Translations under genes and position numbers: made by a program
Shown: positions 47,486 through 55,906 of the stretch, piece after piece
How positions within the stretch are numbered: position 1 is the stretch's first letter
How the letters are laid out: each line of letters starts with the position of its first letter
DNA from: Gemmatimonadota bacterium
GTDB lineage: Bacteria > Gemmatimonadota > Gemmatimonadetes > Longimicrobiales > Longimicrobiaceae
DNA length: 64,000 nt
NCBI GenBank assembly: GCA_007118565.1
Contig: SKRI01000014.1
Coordinates: 1-64,000 of the forward strand
Direction: 5' to 3'
The notes under the pieces: generated by a model
Databases searched by the model: none
What the model saw: only the letters and a program-made list of their open reading frames with translations
Told to the model about the DNA's origin: nothing

Positions 47486-49140
47486 CCGCCCTGCCCTGCC
47501 CCGCCCGCAGGCGATGTCCGACCGCCCGCCTCGAGGAAGGAAAGATCGATCACCGCTGCCATACGCTCGATGAGATCGGGTCCGTGGCGCGCAAGGAAGG
47601 GCATGATGTTGAGGATACGCTCCTGTGGCGAGTCGAGGGGATGGAGCGCGGTCAAGACGCGCTCCAGACGCTGCCGGTCGGGGTCGGCGCGACCCTTCAC
47701 CGAGCGGACGACGGCCCGCTCGGCACGATGCGCGCCGGAAATTGCGCGGTCCCGGAGCGCGGCGACCCGCCGGCGGGCGTCGTCCGGCAGCTCATCGGCA
47801 TCCCCGGCCGAGAGAAAGCGCTCGTAGGTTTCGCTGATCTCCCTGCGAAGCGTTCGGCTCCGTTCCGTCAGCGCGGGAAGGTGCTTCATGCGCACCACCC
47901 GCTCCCAGAGCTCCGACCAGGGGGCGCCGAGCTCGGACAGGTCGAGGCCGAGAAGGTCGAGCGTCCGGCGCACCTCCGCCTCGACCATTGTGAACGATGT
48001 CCGAGGAAAGACGAGCGGGCGTGCGACGCCATGCCGCTCGAAGAGCGGCCCGGTCTGCGCCAGATAGGCGATTTCCGCAGGGCCTGCCACATAGGCCAGG
48101 GGAGCGAAGACCTCGGCCTCCACCACCGGACGCAGGAGGACGTTCGGGCTGAAGCGCTCCGGCGTTCGGTCGGCCATGTCCCGAAGCTCGTCGACATCCA
48201 GCTTCAATCCGGACTCCCGCGCGACCACCCCCCGCTCCCCGGCGCTGAAGAGACGCTCCCGCCCGGTTCGTGTCCGCAGGAACAGGTTGAGACCGCCCGG
48301 AAGGATCGGGACCTGGGCGGTCGCTCCCGCCCGCTCCTCGAGCCGGTCGGTATGTTCGGACATCGCCGCGTTTATCTCGTTACGCCGCTCGATCTCCGCC
48401 CGAACGATTGGCCGGGCCGCGTCCCGAATCGCGGGATGCGCCGCGTCGGTAAGCACGAGATCGAGAGGCGAGAGCAGCTCTCGCAGAAGGCGCAGGAAGC
48501 CGTCGGCGACAGTTTGATTGTCCGCGTATGCGGCCTCGATTATTTCTATGCAGTGACTGCTATCTCGTTCATCTCCAAGCGCTTGCCTGATTTCTTCTGC
48601 GATGCTGTCGAAGCCACTGGCGAGCGGTCGCTCGGCCATAGGGACGGTGGCCTCGCCGGCCGGTCCCTCATCCAGCGTGACCGCTCTGAGCGTCCCACCG
48701 CGCTCCAGCCAGGCAGTTCGCACCTCGGCGAAATCGTGGTCGTCGGAAGCTGCCCAGAAGACAGGGAGGACGACGCAGCCCAACTCCCTCTCGAGCAGAT
48801 CAGCGAGCCGGACTGCGGTGACAGCCTTGGACACCGTGTACAGCGGCCCCGTCAGGAAGCCCGTCTGCTGACCGGTGGTGACGATCGCTCCCCCCTCCCG
48901 CACGAACCGCTCGATTCTCCCCGCCGCGCGCGGCGATGAAGGCATCATCGCCGAGGCAGCGCGGGCGCGCTCGGCAGGACCGAATGCGCCCCGAATCTCC
49001 TCGAGTCGGGCACGAAAGGAATCCAACCGGTCCCAGCGCGCGGGGTAGAGCTCCGGGAAGAGATTGGACTGCCCGCGGAGGAAGCCGGCAGCGAGCGGAT
49101 GGCCCGCCGCGGGCCAAGCGCTGAGGATCTCGGGAGTCAG
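47482..49140 (-). CDS. bshC: Bacillithiol biosynthesis cysteine-adding enzyme BshC
   Basis: Adds cysteine to GlcN-malate in the last step of bacillithiol synthesis. It has 552 residues if it starts at CTG 49140. VTTGQQTGFLTGPLYTVSKA and the FWAASDDHDFAEV motif are typical, followed by a long helical C-terminal part. The reading frame has no ATG, GTG or TTG between an in-frame stop and 49140. The next candidate, TTG at 49026, would remove about 38 residues that resemble the family N-terminus (an aromatic NLFPELYPARW). CTG with a GGGGAGGG site upstream and a CTGA overlap is therefore preferred. bshA and bshB are not in the window. Confidence 0.87.
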   Translation of the reverse strand: MTPEILSAWPAAGHPLAAGFLRGQSNLFPELYPARWDRLDSFRARLEEIRGAFGPAERARAASAMMPSSPRAAGRIERFVREGGAIVTTGQQTGFLTGPLYTVSKAVTAVRLADLLERELGCVVLPVFWAASDDHDFAEVRTAWLERGGTLRAVTLDEGPAGEATVPMAERPLASGFDSIAEEIRQALGDERDSSHCIEIIEAAYADNQTVADGFLRLLRELLSPLDLVLTDAAHPAIRDAARPIVRAEIERRNEINAAMSEHTDRLEERAGATAQVPILPGGLNLFLRTRTGRERLFSAGERGVVARESGLKLDVDELRDMADRTPERFSPNVLLRPVVEAEVFAPLAYVAGPAEIAYLAQTGPLFERHGVARPLVFPRTSFTMVEAEVRRTLDLLGLDLSELGAPWSELWERVVRMKHLPALTERSRTLRREISETYERFLSAGDADELPDDARRRVAALRDRAISGAHRAERAVVRSVKGRADPDRQRLERVLTALHPLDSPQERILNIMPFLARHGPDLIERMAAVIDLSFLEAGGRTSPAGGAGQGG

Positions 49141-49889
49141 CGGGCCCTCCCCAGGAGGATGACCCGTGGCGTCTCCGGGGTGGGTGCGACCCCCTGGTAG
49201 TCACCGAAATGCGCAGTGACCCGCAGGCCGTGGTCCTCGAGGATCTCCTCGAGCTCTTCCACATCGTAAAGGCGAACGCGCTCGTGGTAGATACGGGGCG
49301 GTCCATCGCCGTGGATCTCGATCCGCTTCTCCACGATACGCCCCTCCTCCAGCAGCCGACGCTCCTGGATTACGCGCCGCTGGTTGACGCTCCGCTCGTC
49401 CCTCGAGCGCAGCGTTCGGCGGACCAGATCCGCATTCAGAAAGTCGAAGGCGAATCCGCCCCCTGGGCGGAGCACGCGGCGGACCTCGTCCACAACCCGG
49501 GCATCCTCGGCCCGTGCCGGGAAGTAGCCGAAGGAGGTGAAGAAGTTGGTCACCAGGTCGAAGGTGTCGTCCGCGAACGGGAGGGAGCGCATGTCACCGC
49601 GCACGAAGCACCCGTCCCGCGCCGTCGCCCGGAGGAGGAGCGGTAGGGAAAGATCGAGTCCGAACGCCGTCAGCCCGCGCCTCGTCAGACCCTCCACATG
49701 GCGTCCGGCGCCACACGCCAGGTCCAGCGCCGTCGATCCGTAGGCCGGCTCGAGATGGTCGAGGACGAGATCCACCCCTTCGATGGCCTCCTGCTCGTCG
49801 CGGTGCGGGTAGAGGTGGAGGTAATCCTCCCCGAACCAGCGGACGTACCAGGCCGCGTCAGCCACCACGTCACCGTCCGGAGGCGTCAT
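49137..49889 (-). CDS. Class I SAM-dependent methyltransferase
   Basis: 250 residues. The SAM motif ALDLACGAGRHVEGL is at about residues 54-68, the acidic VDL-type FGLDLS follows, then RGDMRSLPFADDTFDLVTNFFTSFGYF, and the C-terminal half is beta-rich. The substrate is unknown. It is coupled by 4-nt overlaps to rlmH upstream and bshC downstream. A link to bacillithiol, rRNA or small-molecule methylation cannot be told from sequence. Confidence 0.82.
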   Translation of the reverse strand: MTPPDGDVVADAAWYVRWFGEDYLHLYPHRDEQEAIEGVDLVLDHLEPAYGSTALDLACGAGRHVEGLTRRGLTAFGLDLSLPLLLRATARDGCFVRGDMRSLPFADDTFDLVTNFFTSFGYFPARAEDARVVDEVRRVLRPGGGFAFDFLNADLVRRTLRSRDERSVNQRRVIQERRLLEEGRIVEKRIEIHGDGPPRIYHERVRLYDVEELEEILEDHGLRVTAHFGDYQGVAPTPETPRVILLGRAR

Positions 49890-50359
49890 GCGGGTCGCCC
49901 CTTGTGATAGGGCTCCCCGCGCTGGATGGTGCCCGCACGGTAGAGCTGCTCCGCGATCACCAGGCGTGCCATCTCATGGGGAAGCGTCATCGGAGAGAGG
50001 GTGAGGGTGATGTCCGCGCTCCGGAGGAGGTCGTCCGACAGGCCGAGGGCACCCCCGATCACGAACGCAACCCCCGCCTCGCTCTGGAGCGCCCAGTCGG
50101 AGAGACGCCGCGCGAGATCCTCGGACGACCATTCCCGCCCGCCGCGATGGAGGGCGATGACGCGGTAGTGGTCGGGGATTGCCGCCTCGAGGCGGGCTCC
50201 CTCCTCCGCCTTCACCTCCTCCGGCGGTCGGCTTCCCTTCCCTTCCTTCACCTCGACGACCTCGAAGGAGTGGTAGCGCGCGGCGCGCGCCTCGTACTCC
50301 TGCACCGCATCGGTGAGAGGAGGTCGAATCCGGCCCACCACGACGAGCAGCACCTTCAT
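49886..50359 (-). CDS. rlmH: 23S rRNA pseudouridine-1915 N3-methyltransferase
   Basis: SPOUT-class methyltransferase acting on the 70S ribosome. It has 157 residues, full length. VIALHRGGREWSSEDLA and the knot motif FVIGGALGLSDDLL are visible, with the conserved C-terminal AEQLYRAGTIQRGEPYHKG. The ATG at 50359 overlaps the nadB stop; the open frame upstream is a shadow of nadB. Confidence 0.95.
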   Translation of the reverse strand: MKVLLVVVGRIRPPLTDAVQEYEARAARYHSFEVVEVKEGKGSRPPEEVKAEEGARLEAAIPDHYRVIALHRGGREWSSEDLARRLSDWALQSEAGVAFVIGGALGLSDDLLRSADITLTLSPMTLPHEMARLVIAEQLYRAGTIQRGEPYHKGRPA

Positions 50360-51930
50360 CCCCCCTCCCCGTTGCAGACCACGGTGGAGCGGAGGAAGCG
50401 CTCGTTGTCCCGGTAGGGATGATCGCGGTTGAAGTGCAGACCGCGACTTTCCCTGCGGCTCCGGGCACACTGGACGATGAGCCGCGCCGTCTCCCAGATG
50501 TTGCGCGCCTCGTCCGAGCCGGCCCGGGCGATGTCGGCGGACATCCCCTCGAGCGCATCCGCCGCGCGCGCGAGTCCGGCGTCCGAGCGAACGATGCCGA
50601 CATCCTGCCACATGAGATCGCGAATCCGGTCTTCCAGCCTGGTCACCTCTTGGGGATCGGGTGAGGTCCACTCGGCCGCACGCGGTGGAGCTGCATCGAT
50701 CCGGCCGATGCCATCCGTCGGCTCCGTCTCCCGGAGCCGCTCGGCCGCCCGATGAGCATACACCACTGCTTCGAGCAGCGAGTTCGAGGCCAGCCGGTTG
50801 GCGCCGTGGACACCGGTGCACGCGACCTCCCCGGCTGCCATCAATCCCGGGAGCGTGCTGCATCCGTCGCGATCGGTGAGGACGCCTCCGCATTCGTAAT
50901 GAGCGGCCGGGACGACCGGGATCGGCTCGCGCGTCATGTCGAATCCCCGCCGGCGGGTTTCCCGCACGATGGTGGGGAACCGCTCGTCGAGACGGTCCTC
51001 GTCGATCCCGGTGCAGTCCAGGAGGACGTGCTCCGCGCCGGTGCGCTTCATCTCCCGGTCGATGGCGCGCGCCACCACGTCCCGCGTCGCGAGCGAGCCC
51101 CGGGCGTGAACTCCTTCCATGATCGGCTCCCCGTCCGGCCGCACGAGCACCGCCCCCTCTCCCCGCACCGCCTCGGAGATCAGAAACGACGTCCCCGAGG
51201 GGTCGTGAAGCATGGTCGGGTGGAACTGGACGAACTCCATGTTCGCGATGCGCGCACCTGCCCGGTGCGCCACAGCCACCCCGTCCCCGGTGGCAATGGC
51301 GGGATTGGTGGTATATCGATAGACGCGCCCACACCCGCCCGCGGCCAGCATGACCGAGCGCGCCCGGATCGGACGGGCCTCACCCGCCTCGCCGATCCGT
51401 ACCCAGGCGCCGACGCAGCGACGATCGACACCTTCCCCCACCGTCCAAAGGTCGACCACCGCATGGTTCTCGTAGACACGGATGCCCGGAGCGGCGGCCA
51501 CCGCGTCGAGCAGGGCGCGCTCGACCTCCCACCCGGTGCGGTCGGCGGCGCGCACGATGCGGCGGCGGGAGTGTCCCCCCTCGTGGCCGAGGGAAAAGCC
51601 GCCGGTGCTCGTGGCGGAGAACTCCGCTCCCCACGCTACCAGGTCCCGGATCCGCCCCGGTCCCTCCCGGACGAGCACCTCCACCGCATCGGGATGGCAG
51701 AGGCCCGCGCCGGCAGCCAGCGTGTCGGCGCGGTGCAGCTCCGCCTCGTCGTCCTCCGCTACGACCGCGGCGATTCCTCCCTGCGCATAGTTGGTGTTCG
51801 ACTCCGGCCGGTCCTTTTTGGTGACCACGGCGACCTCCGCGAAGGCCGAAGCCCGGAGAGCGAAGACCAGACCGGCGATTCCACTCCCCACCACCATCAC
51901 GTCGACGCGCTCCGGGAGCTCATCTCCCAA
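50356..51930 (-). CDS. nadB: L-aspartate oxidase
   Basis: FAD enzyme that oxidises aspartate to iminoaspartate, the first step of de novo NAD synthesis. It has 524 residues: dinucleotide-binding VMVVGSGIAGLVFALRA, the SNTNYAQGGIAAV FAD-contact motif, MEFVQFHPT, and TGVHGANRLASNSLLEAVVYAHRAA near the end of the FAD domain. A helical C-terminal domain follows. It overlaps lpxK by 11 nt and rlmH by 4 nt. nadA and nadC are not in the window, so its presence here reflects operon packing, not pathway grouping. Confidence 0.95.
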   Translation of the reverse strand: MGDELPERVDVMVVGSGIAGLVFALRASAFAEVAVVTKKDRPESNTNYAQGGIAAVVAEDDEAELHRADTLAAGAGLCHPDAVEVLVREGPGRIRDLVAWGAEFSATSTGGFSLGHEGGHSRRRIVRAADRTGWEVERALLDAVAAAPGIRVYENHAVVDLWTVGEGVDRRCVGAWVRIGEAGEARPIRARSVMLAAGGCGRVYRYTTNPAIATGDGVAVAHRAGARIANMEFVQFHPTMLHDPSGTSFLISEAVRGEGAVLVRPDGEPIMEGVHARGSLATRDVVARAIDREMKRTGAEHVLLDCTGIDEDRLDERFPTIVRETRRRGFDMTREPIPVVPAAHYECGGVLTDRDGCSTLPGLMAAGEVACTGVHGANRLASNSLLEAVVYAHRAAERLRETEPTDGIGRIDAAPPRAAEWTSPDPQEVTRLEDRIRDLMWQDVGIVRSDAGLARAADALEGMSADIARAGSDEARNIWETARLIVQCARSRRESRGLHFNRDHPYRDNERFLRSTVVCNGEGG

Positions 51931-52948
51931 CGATCACCTCCCGCAGGAGTCGATCGATGGTCCGACCGTCATCGTCGAAGGAGACCTGCTGCACCAGGAT
52001 CCATGCCTCCACCCCGGGCGGCAGGTGCTCGCGGACCTTGACCGCATCCTTCCAGGTCATGACGAGCGGTCGACCCCCGGCGCGGCGAGCCAGGGCGGTG
52101 ACCTCGTCCGTTGTGAACGGGTGATGGTCGGGGAGGACGACCTCCTCGACGGTGCCTGCTACGTCCCTCATCGTCCTCAGGAACGGCTCCGGGCGGGCTA
52201 TGGCACAGACCGCCAGCACCGCGCGCCCCTTGAGCGAGTCGAGGGGCCGGAGGCCGCCGCTCGAGGCGGTCACAGGACGGATCCCGGCGGGAGCGATCAG
52301 GGCGGGGGAGATGGAGGTGCCGGGCGCCACAGACCGAACCCGCCGGGCGGCGGCATCCGGATCGTCGTCGGGGCGCTTGCGCGTGATGAGGACGAGATCG
52401 GCCCGCCCGAGAGCGCGGAACGGCTCCCGGAGAGGCCCGGCGGGGAGCGTGGCCTCCGCCGGCTGGTCCGCTGGCACGAGCACAATGTCCAGCTTCCGCG
52501 CCAGCCGGCGATGCTGGAACCCATCATCCAGGACCGCCACCGTGCACCCCTGTCGCGCCGCTTCCCGCACGGCACGGATACGCCGGCGATCAGTGACAAC
52601 CGGGATATCCGGGTTCATCTCGCGGTGCAGGAGCGTCTCATCGTACCCGTAGCCTCGCATGACGACCGCCGGTCGGGCCTCCATCTGGAAGAGGCGGGCG
52701 GCGATCCATGCGGAGATCGGGGTCTTCCCCGCCCCGCCGACCGTAAGGTTTCCCACGCTGACCACCGGGATCGGAGCTCGCTCGGCACGGCGGATACCGC
52801 TGTCGAAGAGGCGATTGCGGAGAGCCGCCACGCCCCCATAGAGCGCCGCTGCCGGAGCGAGTGCGCCGCGCGCCACGCGCGCGCCGCCCTGCGGATCCTC
52901 CCACACCCGGCTCGCCAGGCGGTGGGCGCGTTCCCTCACCCGTCCCAT
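51920..52948 (-). CDS. lpxK: Tetraacyldisaccharide 4'-kinase
   Basis: Phosphorylates the lipid A precursor at the 4' position at the inner-membrane face. It has 342 residues. The P-loop VSVGNLTVGGAGKTP is at about residues 63-77, followed by RGYG and the LDDGFQHRRLARKLDIVLV motif. An N-terminal amphipathic helix provides membrane contact. The ATG at 52948 lies just inside the end of the DUF374 gene (13-nt overlap); the longer frame upstream lies inside that gene. Confidence 0.94.
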   Translation of the reverse strand: MGRVRERAHRLASRVWEDPQGGARVARGALAPAAALYGGVAALRNRLFDSGIRRAERAPIPVVSVGNLTVGGAGKTPISAWIAARLFQMEARPAVVMRGYGYDETLLHREMNPDIPVVTDRRRIRAVREAARQGCTVAVLDDGFQHRRLARKLDIVLVPADQPAEATLPAGPLREPFRALGRADLVLITRKRPDDDPDAAARRVRSVAPGTSISPALIAPAGIRPVTASSGGLRPLDSLKGRAVLAVCAIARPEPFLRTMRDVAGTVEEVVLPDHHPFTTDEVTALARRAGGRPLVMTWKDAVKVREHLPPGVEAWILVQQVSFDDDGRTIDRLLREVIVGR

Positions 52949-53586
52949 CCCACCTCCCGATCGACCGCTGCAGTCAACGCGTTCAGCTCCCGACCGAGCT
53001 CGCTTGCCGCCTCGGTGACTCCGGACTCGTTCACCTCCCGGGGAATCCGTCGGGGGGTGCCGTACCGGATCCGCACGCGCGAGAAGGGTTTCGGCACGAC
53101 GAATCGGTCCCAGCTCCCGAAGGTCCATGCCGCGGTCGGAGCGGCCGCCGCCGGCACCAGCGGCGCGCCGCTGGCACGGGCAAGGAAGATCACCCCCGCC
53201 TTCATGACTTCCCGCGGTCCCCGTGGACCGTCCGGTGTGACGGCCACCGAGTTCCCGCCGCGAAGGGCACGCAGGAGACCGCGCGTTCCGGCGCTCGCTC
53301 CACGGCTGCTAGAGCCGCGAATCGCATGGTATCCCCAGCGCTCCACCACCCGAGCGATGTACTCTCCGTCCACGTTCCGGCTGATCAGCGTATGGATCGC
53401 CCGTCCGCGGTTGTAATAGGTGAGGGGAAGGAGCCGACCGTGCCAGAGGACGTAGATCAGCGGCTCCCCTGCCTCCCGGAGCGCACGCAGCTCGGCATTC
53501 TCCTCGGAGTCCCAGCGGACGGTGCCGAGGAGACTCCCGACCGCGACCGATCCCACGGCTCCCACCAGCCGGGGAGGGAGCTTCAC
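52936..53586 (-). CDS. DUF374 lysophospholipid acyltransferase-like protein
   Basis: 216 residues of the DUF374/LPLAT-like family. A hydrophobic N-terminal segment is followed by VLWHGRLLPLTYYNRG (with the acyltransferase-like His), ALRGGNSVAVTPDGPRGPREVMKAGVIFLA and VPKPFSRVRIRYG. The start is GTG at 53586, overlapping the lpxB stop (GTGA). It sits between lpxB and lpxK, and no lpxL or lpxM homologue is in the window. A role in late acylation of lipid A is an inference from position and fold. Confidence 0.83.
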   Translation of the reverse strand: MKLPPRLVGAVGSVAVGSLLGTVRWDSEENAELRALREAGEPLIYVLWHGRLLPLTYYNRGRAIHTLISRNVDGEYIARVVERWGYHAIRGSSSRGASAGTRGLLRALRGGNSVAVTPDGPRGPREVMKAGVIFLARASGAPLVPAAAAPTAAWTFGSWDRFVVPKPFSRVRIRYGTPRRIPREVNESGVTEAASELGRELNALTAAVDREVGWDG

Positions 53587-54785
53587 GACGTTCCGTCGCC
53601 GAGGAGGTCGATCGCCATTTCCGCGACCCGATCGGCTGCGCCCGGGCCCCCGAGTCGCGCGCGGATCTCGGCGAGACCCGCGAGCATCTCGCGGCGCGCC
53701 TCCGACTCCGGATCGAGGAGCGGGAGGATCGCATCGGCGAGAGCACCGGGCGTTGCATCCTCCTGGAGGAGCTCGGGGACCACCCGCTTCCCGGCGACGA
53801 GATTCGCGAGTGCCACGTGGGGAACGTTCACCACCCGCCGGGCCACCGCGAAGCTGAGCGGGTGCACCCGGTAGGAGACGACGAAGGGAACACCCGCGAG
53901 CGCGGCTTCGAGCGTGCTCGTGCCGGACTTCACCAGCGCGGCGGTGGCGTGGGCAAGGAGCCCGTCGCTCCCGGAGACGCGGGGGAACGGCAGACTCCCA
54001 TACCGGGAGGCGGGGACATCCGGGTGGAAGCCCACCACCGGCTGCACCTCCGGTCGTGCTCCCACGACCCTCCGCGCCGCCTCGGAGAAGAGCTCGCCGT
54101 GACGTATGATCTCCTGCCCGCGCGATCCGGGAAATAGCGCGAGGACGGGACGGTCGGGATCGAGCCCCATCCGGGTGCACCAGGAACGCCTCGGCTCATC
54201 GTCAGCTGCATGCTCGAGGAGGGGGTGCCCCACGAAGGTCGCGTTCACGCCGGCGCGCCGCAGGAACTCCTCCTCGAAGGGAAGGATGACCGCTACGCGA
54301 GCGGCGTCGCGCGCCAGGCCGCGGGCACGGTGCGCTCTCCAGGCCCACACCTGGGGCGCAATGAAGTAGAGGACGGGGACGCCGGCCCGTCGGGCGCGGC
54401 GCGCGAGGCGGAGGTTGAGGCCCGGGAAGTCGATCGGGAGGAAGAGGGAGATGTCGTCCTGGTGAAACCGTGACGCGATCTGCCGCTCAAGCCGCAGGAA
54501 GTATGGGATGCGACGAACGACCTCGGCGAAGCCCATGACGGCCAGATCGCCTACATCGACGAGAACCTCCATCCCCTCCGCGGCCATGCGGCGCCCGCCG
54601 AGACCGACGATGCGCGCATCGGGAACTCTTTCGCGCAGCGCCCGGACGAGCGGCGCGCCGTGCAGATCGCCCGACGGCTCGCCGGCCGACAGGAAGATCG
54701 TGGGGGAACCGCTCAAGCCCGCCCCCGGCGTGCGGAACGCGTGCGTGGTGCGCGCCGGACCCGGAGCGGTGCAACGTCCGGACAC
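53583..54785 (-). CDS. lpxB: Lipid-A-disaccharide synthase
   Basis: GT-B enzyme (GT19) joining UDP-diacylglucosamine and lipid X. It has up to 400 residues. IFLSAGEPSGDLHGAPLV is the family N-terminus, then IDFPGLNLRLARRA, YFIAPQVWAWRAHRA, LALFPGSRGQEI and KSGTSTLEAALAGVPFVVSY. The start is GTG at 54785, giving a tail of about 27 residues before the conserved N-terminus; no better start is visible further in. Confidence 0.94.
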   Translation of the reverse strand: MSGRCTAPGPARTTHAFRTPGAGLSGSPTIFLSAGEPSGDLHGAPLVRALRERVPDARIVGLGGRRMAAEGMEVLVDVGDLAVMGFAEVVRRIPYFLRLERQIASRFHQDDISLFLPIDFPGLNLRLARRARRAGVPVLYFIAPQVWAWRAHRARGLARDAARVAVILPFEEEFLRRAGVNATFVGHPLLEHAADDEPRRSWCTRMGLDPDRPVLALFPGSRGQEIIRHGELFSEAARRVVGARPEVQPVVGFHPDVPASRYGSLPFPRVSGSDGLLAHATAALVKSGTSTLEAALAGVPFVVSYRVHPLSFAVARRVVNVPHVALANLVAGKRVVPELLQEDATPGALADAILPLLDPESEARREMLAGLAEIRARLGGPGAADRVAEMAIDLLGDGTS

Positions 54786-54801
54786 GTCATCTCCCAGCGC
54801 C

Positions 54802-54939
54802 TCAGAAGAGCTGACCCAGATACCAGATCAGGCCGATCACAAAAACCAGCAGGAGGACGAGGCGAAGCGGCGAGGGCGGCCTCTTCGATCGCCCGGGACC
54901 GCTCTCCCTTCGCTCACGCCGGACGCGAAGCAAGGACAT
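54802..54939 (-). CDS. Small single-pass membrane protein
   Basis: About 45 residues from the ATG at 54939 (63 from 54993). A basic Arg/Ser/Pro-rich cytoplasmic part of about 23 residues is followed by one hydrophobic helix (LRLVLLLVFVIGLIWYLGQLF) at the C-terminus. It overlaps the end of the oxidoreductase gene and lies 16 nt before lpxB in the same direction. Not recognised. The clean amphipathic design and placement suggest a real gene, but codon evidence is thin. Confidence 0.5.
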   Translation of the reverse strand: MSLLRVRRERRESGPGRSKRPPSPLRLVLLLVFVIGLIWYLGQLF

Positions 54940-55906
54940 TGGACTCCGTACGCTGCATGATCTCCAGGGCGACCTGGAGGGCTTCCCGCCCATCCCTGCC
55001 GCTCACGACGAGCTCGCTCCGTCCCGCCACGGCTTCACGAAAGGCCTCCAGCTCGGTGCGGAGCGGCTCGGCGCCGTCCCCGCTGAGCTGGATACGCTCC
55101 ACCACGTCCGTCAGCGCCATCGGGATCTCGGTTAGCGCCCCGAGGCTGACACCCGGCTTAAGGCGCAAAAAGGATCCCTCCCCGCGAGCGAGATCCAGAC
55201 TCATGTACCCGGACTCCTGGAACAGCCGGATCTTCCTCATCCGTTCCATGGAAACGCGGCTCGCCGTAATGTTCGCGGCGGCGCCCCCTGCAAAGGTGAT
55301 GCGCGCGTTGGCGATGTCTACGCTGCTGGTGAGTACCGGAACGCCGATCCCCGCCACGTCTGCGACCGGCTCGTGCACCAGGCTCAGGATGAGGTCGATG
55401 TCGTGGATCATGAGGTCGAGCACGACGGCCACCTCAGTGCCCCGCGGGCCGAAGGGGGCCAGGCGGTGCGACTCGATGAAGCGGGGCGCGTCGAGGTACT
55501 TCTCACACGCCCGGAGCGCGCCGTTGAACCGCTCCACATGTCCGGTGGCCACCAGAAGCCCGCGGGCATCCGCCGCCTCGAGAACGCGATCCGCTTCCTC
55601 CAACGTGGAGGTGATCGGCTTCTCGATGAGGAGATGGACGCCGGCTTCGACGGCCTGGAGCGCCACGGCGGCGTGCGCCGGCGTCGGCACAGCAATCACC
55701 GCCGCTTCGACGCGGGAGAAGAGATCTTTCGGATCGGAGAAGGTGCGGATCCCGAGCGCCTTCTCGACCTCCTCGGCGCGAACCGGATCTGCGTCGTGGA
55801 CACCTTCGAGGCGGACGCCCGGAAGGTCGCGGAGGATCCTCGCGTGGTGGAATCCGAGGCTTCCGACCCCGATCACCGCGAAAGGAATCCTCGAGGTGGT
55901 CATCAT
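54914..55906 (-). CDS. Gfo/Idh/MocA family oxidoreductase in lpx operon
   Basis: 330 residues. An N-terminal Rossmann domain has FAVIGVGSLGFHHARIL and the EKPITSTLEEADRVL motif with the catalytic Lys-Pro, and the C-terminal alpha/beta domain has DLMIHDIDLILSL with its conserved His. The family oxidises sugar or sugar-nucleotide hydroxyls with NAD(P). It sits directly between lpxA (ATGA overlap) and lpxB. A member in that position (GnnA) is known to make the 3-keto-UDP-GlcNAc used for amide-linked lipid A, but its partner aminotransferase GnnB is not in this window. The function is therefore a hypothesis. Confidence 0.85.
   Translation of the reverse strand: MMTTSRIPFAVIGVGSLGFHHARILRDLPGVRLEGVHDADPVRAEEVEKALGIRTFSDPKDLFSRVEAAVIAVPTPAHAAVALQAVEAGVHLLIEKPITSTLEEADRVLEAADARGLLVATGHVERFNGALRACEKYLDAPRFIESHRLAPFGPRGTEVAVVLDLMIHDIDLILSLVHEPVADVAGIGVPVLTSSVDIANARITFAGGAAANITASRVSMERMRKIRLFQESGYMSLDLARGEGSFLRLKPGVSLGALTEIPMALTDVVERIQLSGDGAEPLRTELEAFREAVAGRSELVVSGRDGREALQVALEIMQRTESNVLASRPA

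Noticed and set aside
53887-55906. Plus-strand open frames opposite the lpxB and oxidoreductase genes
   Set aside because: They are shadows without domain features. The minus-strand genes carry all family motifs and are tightly packed.
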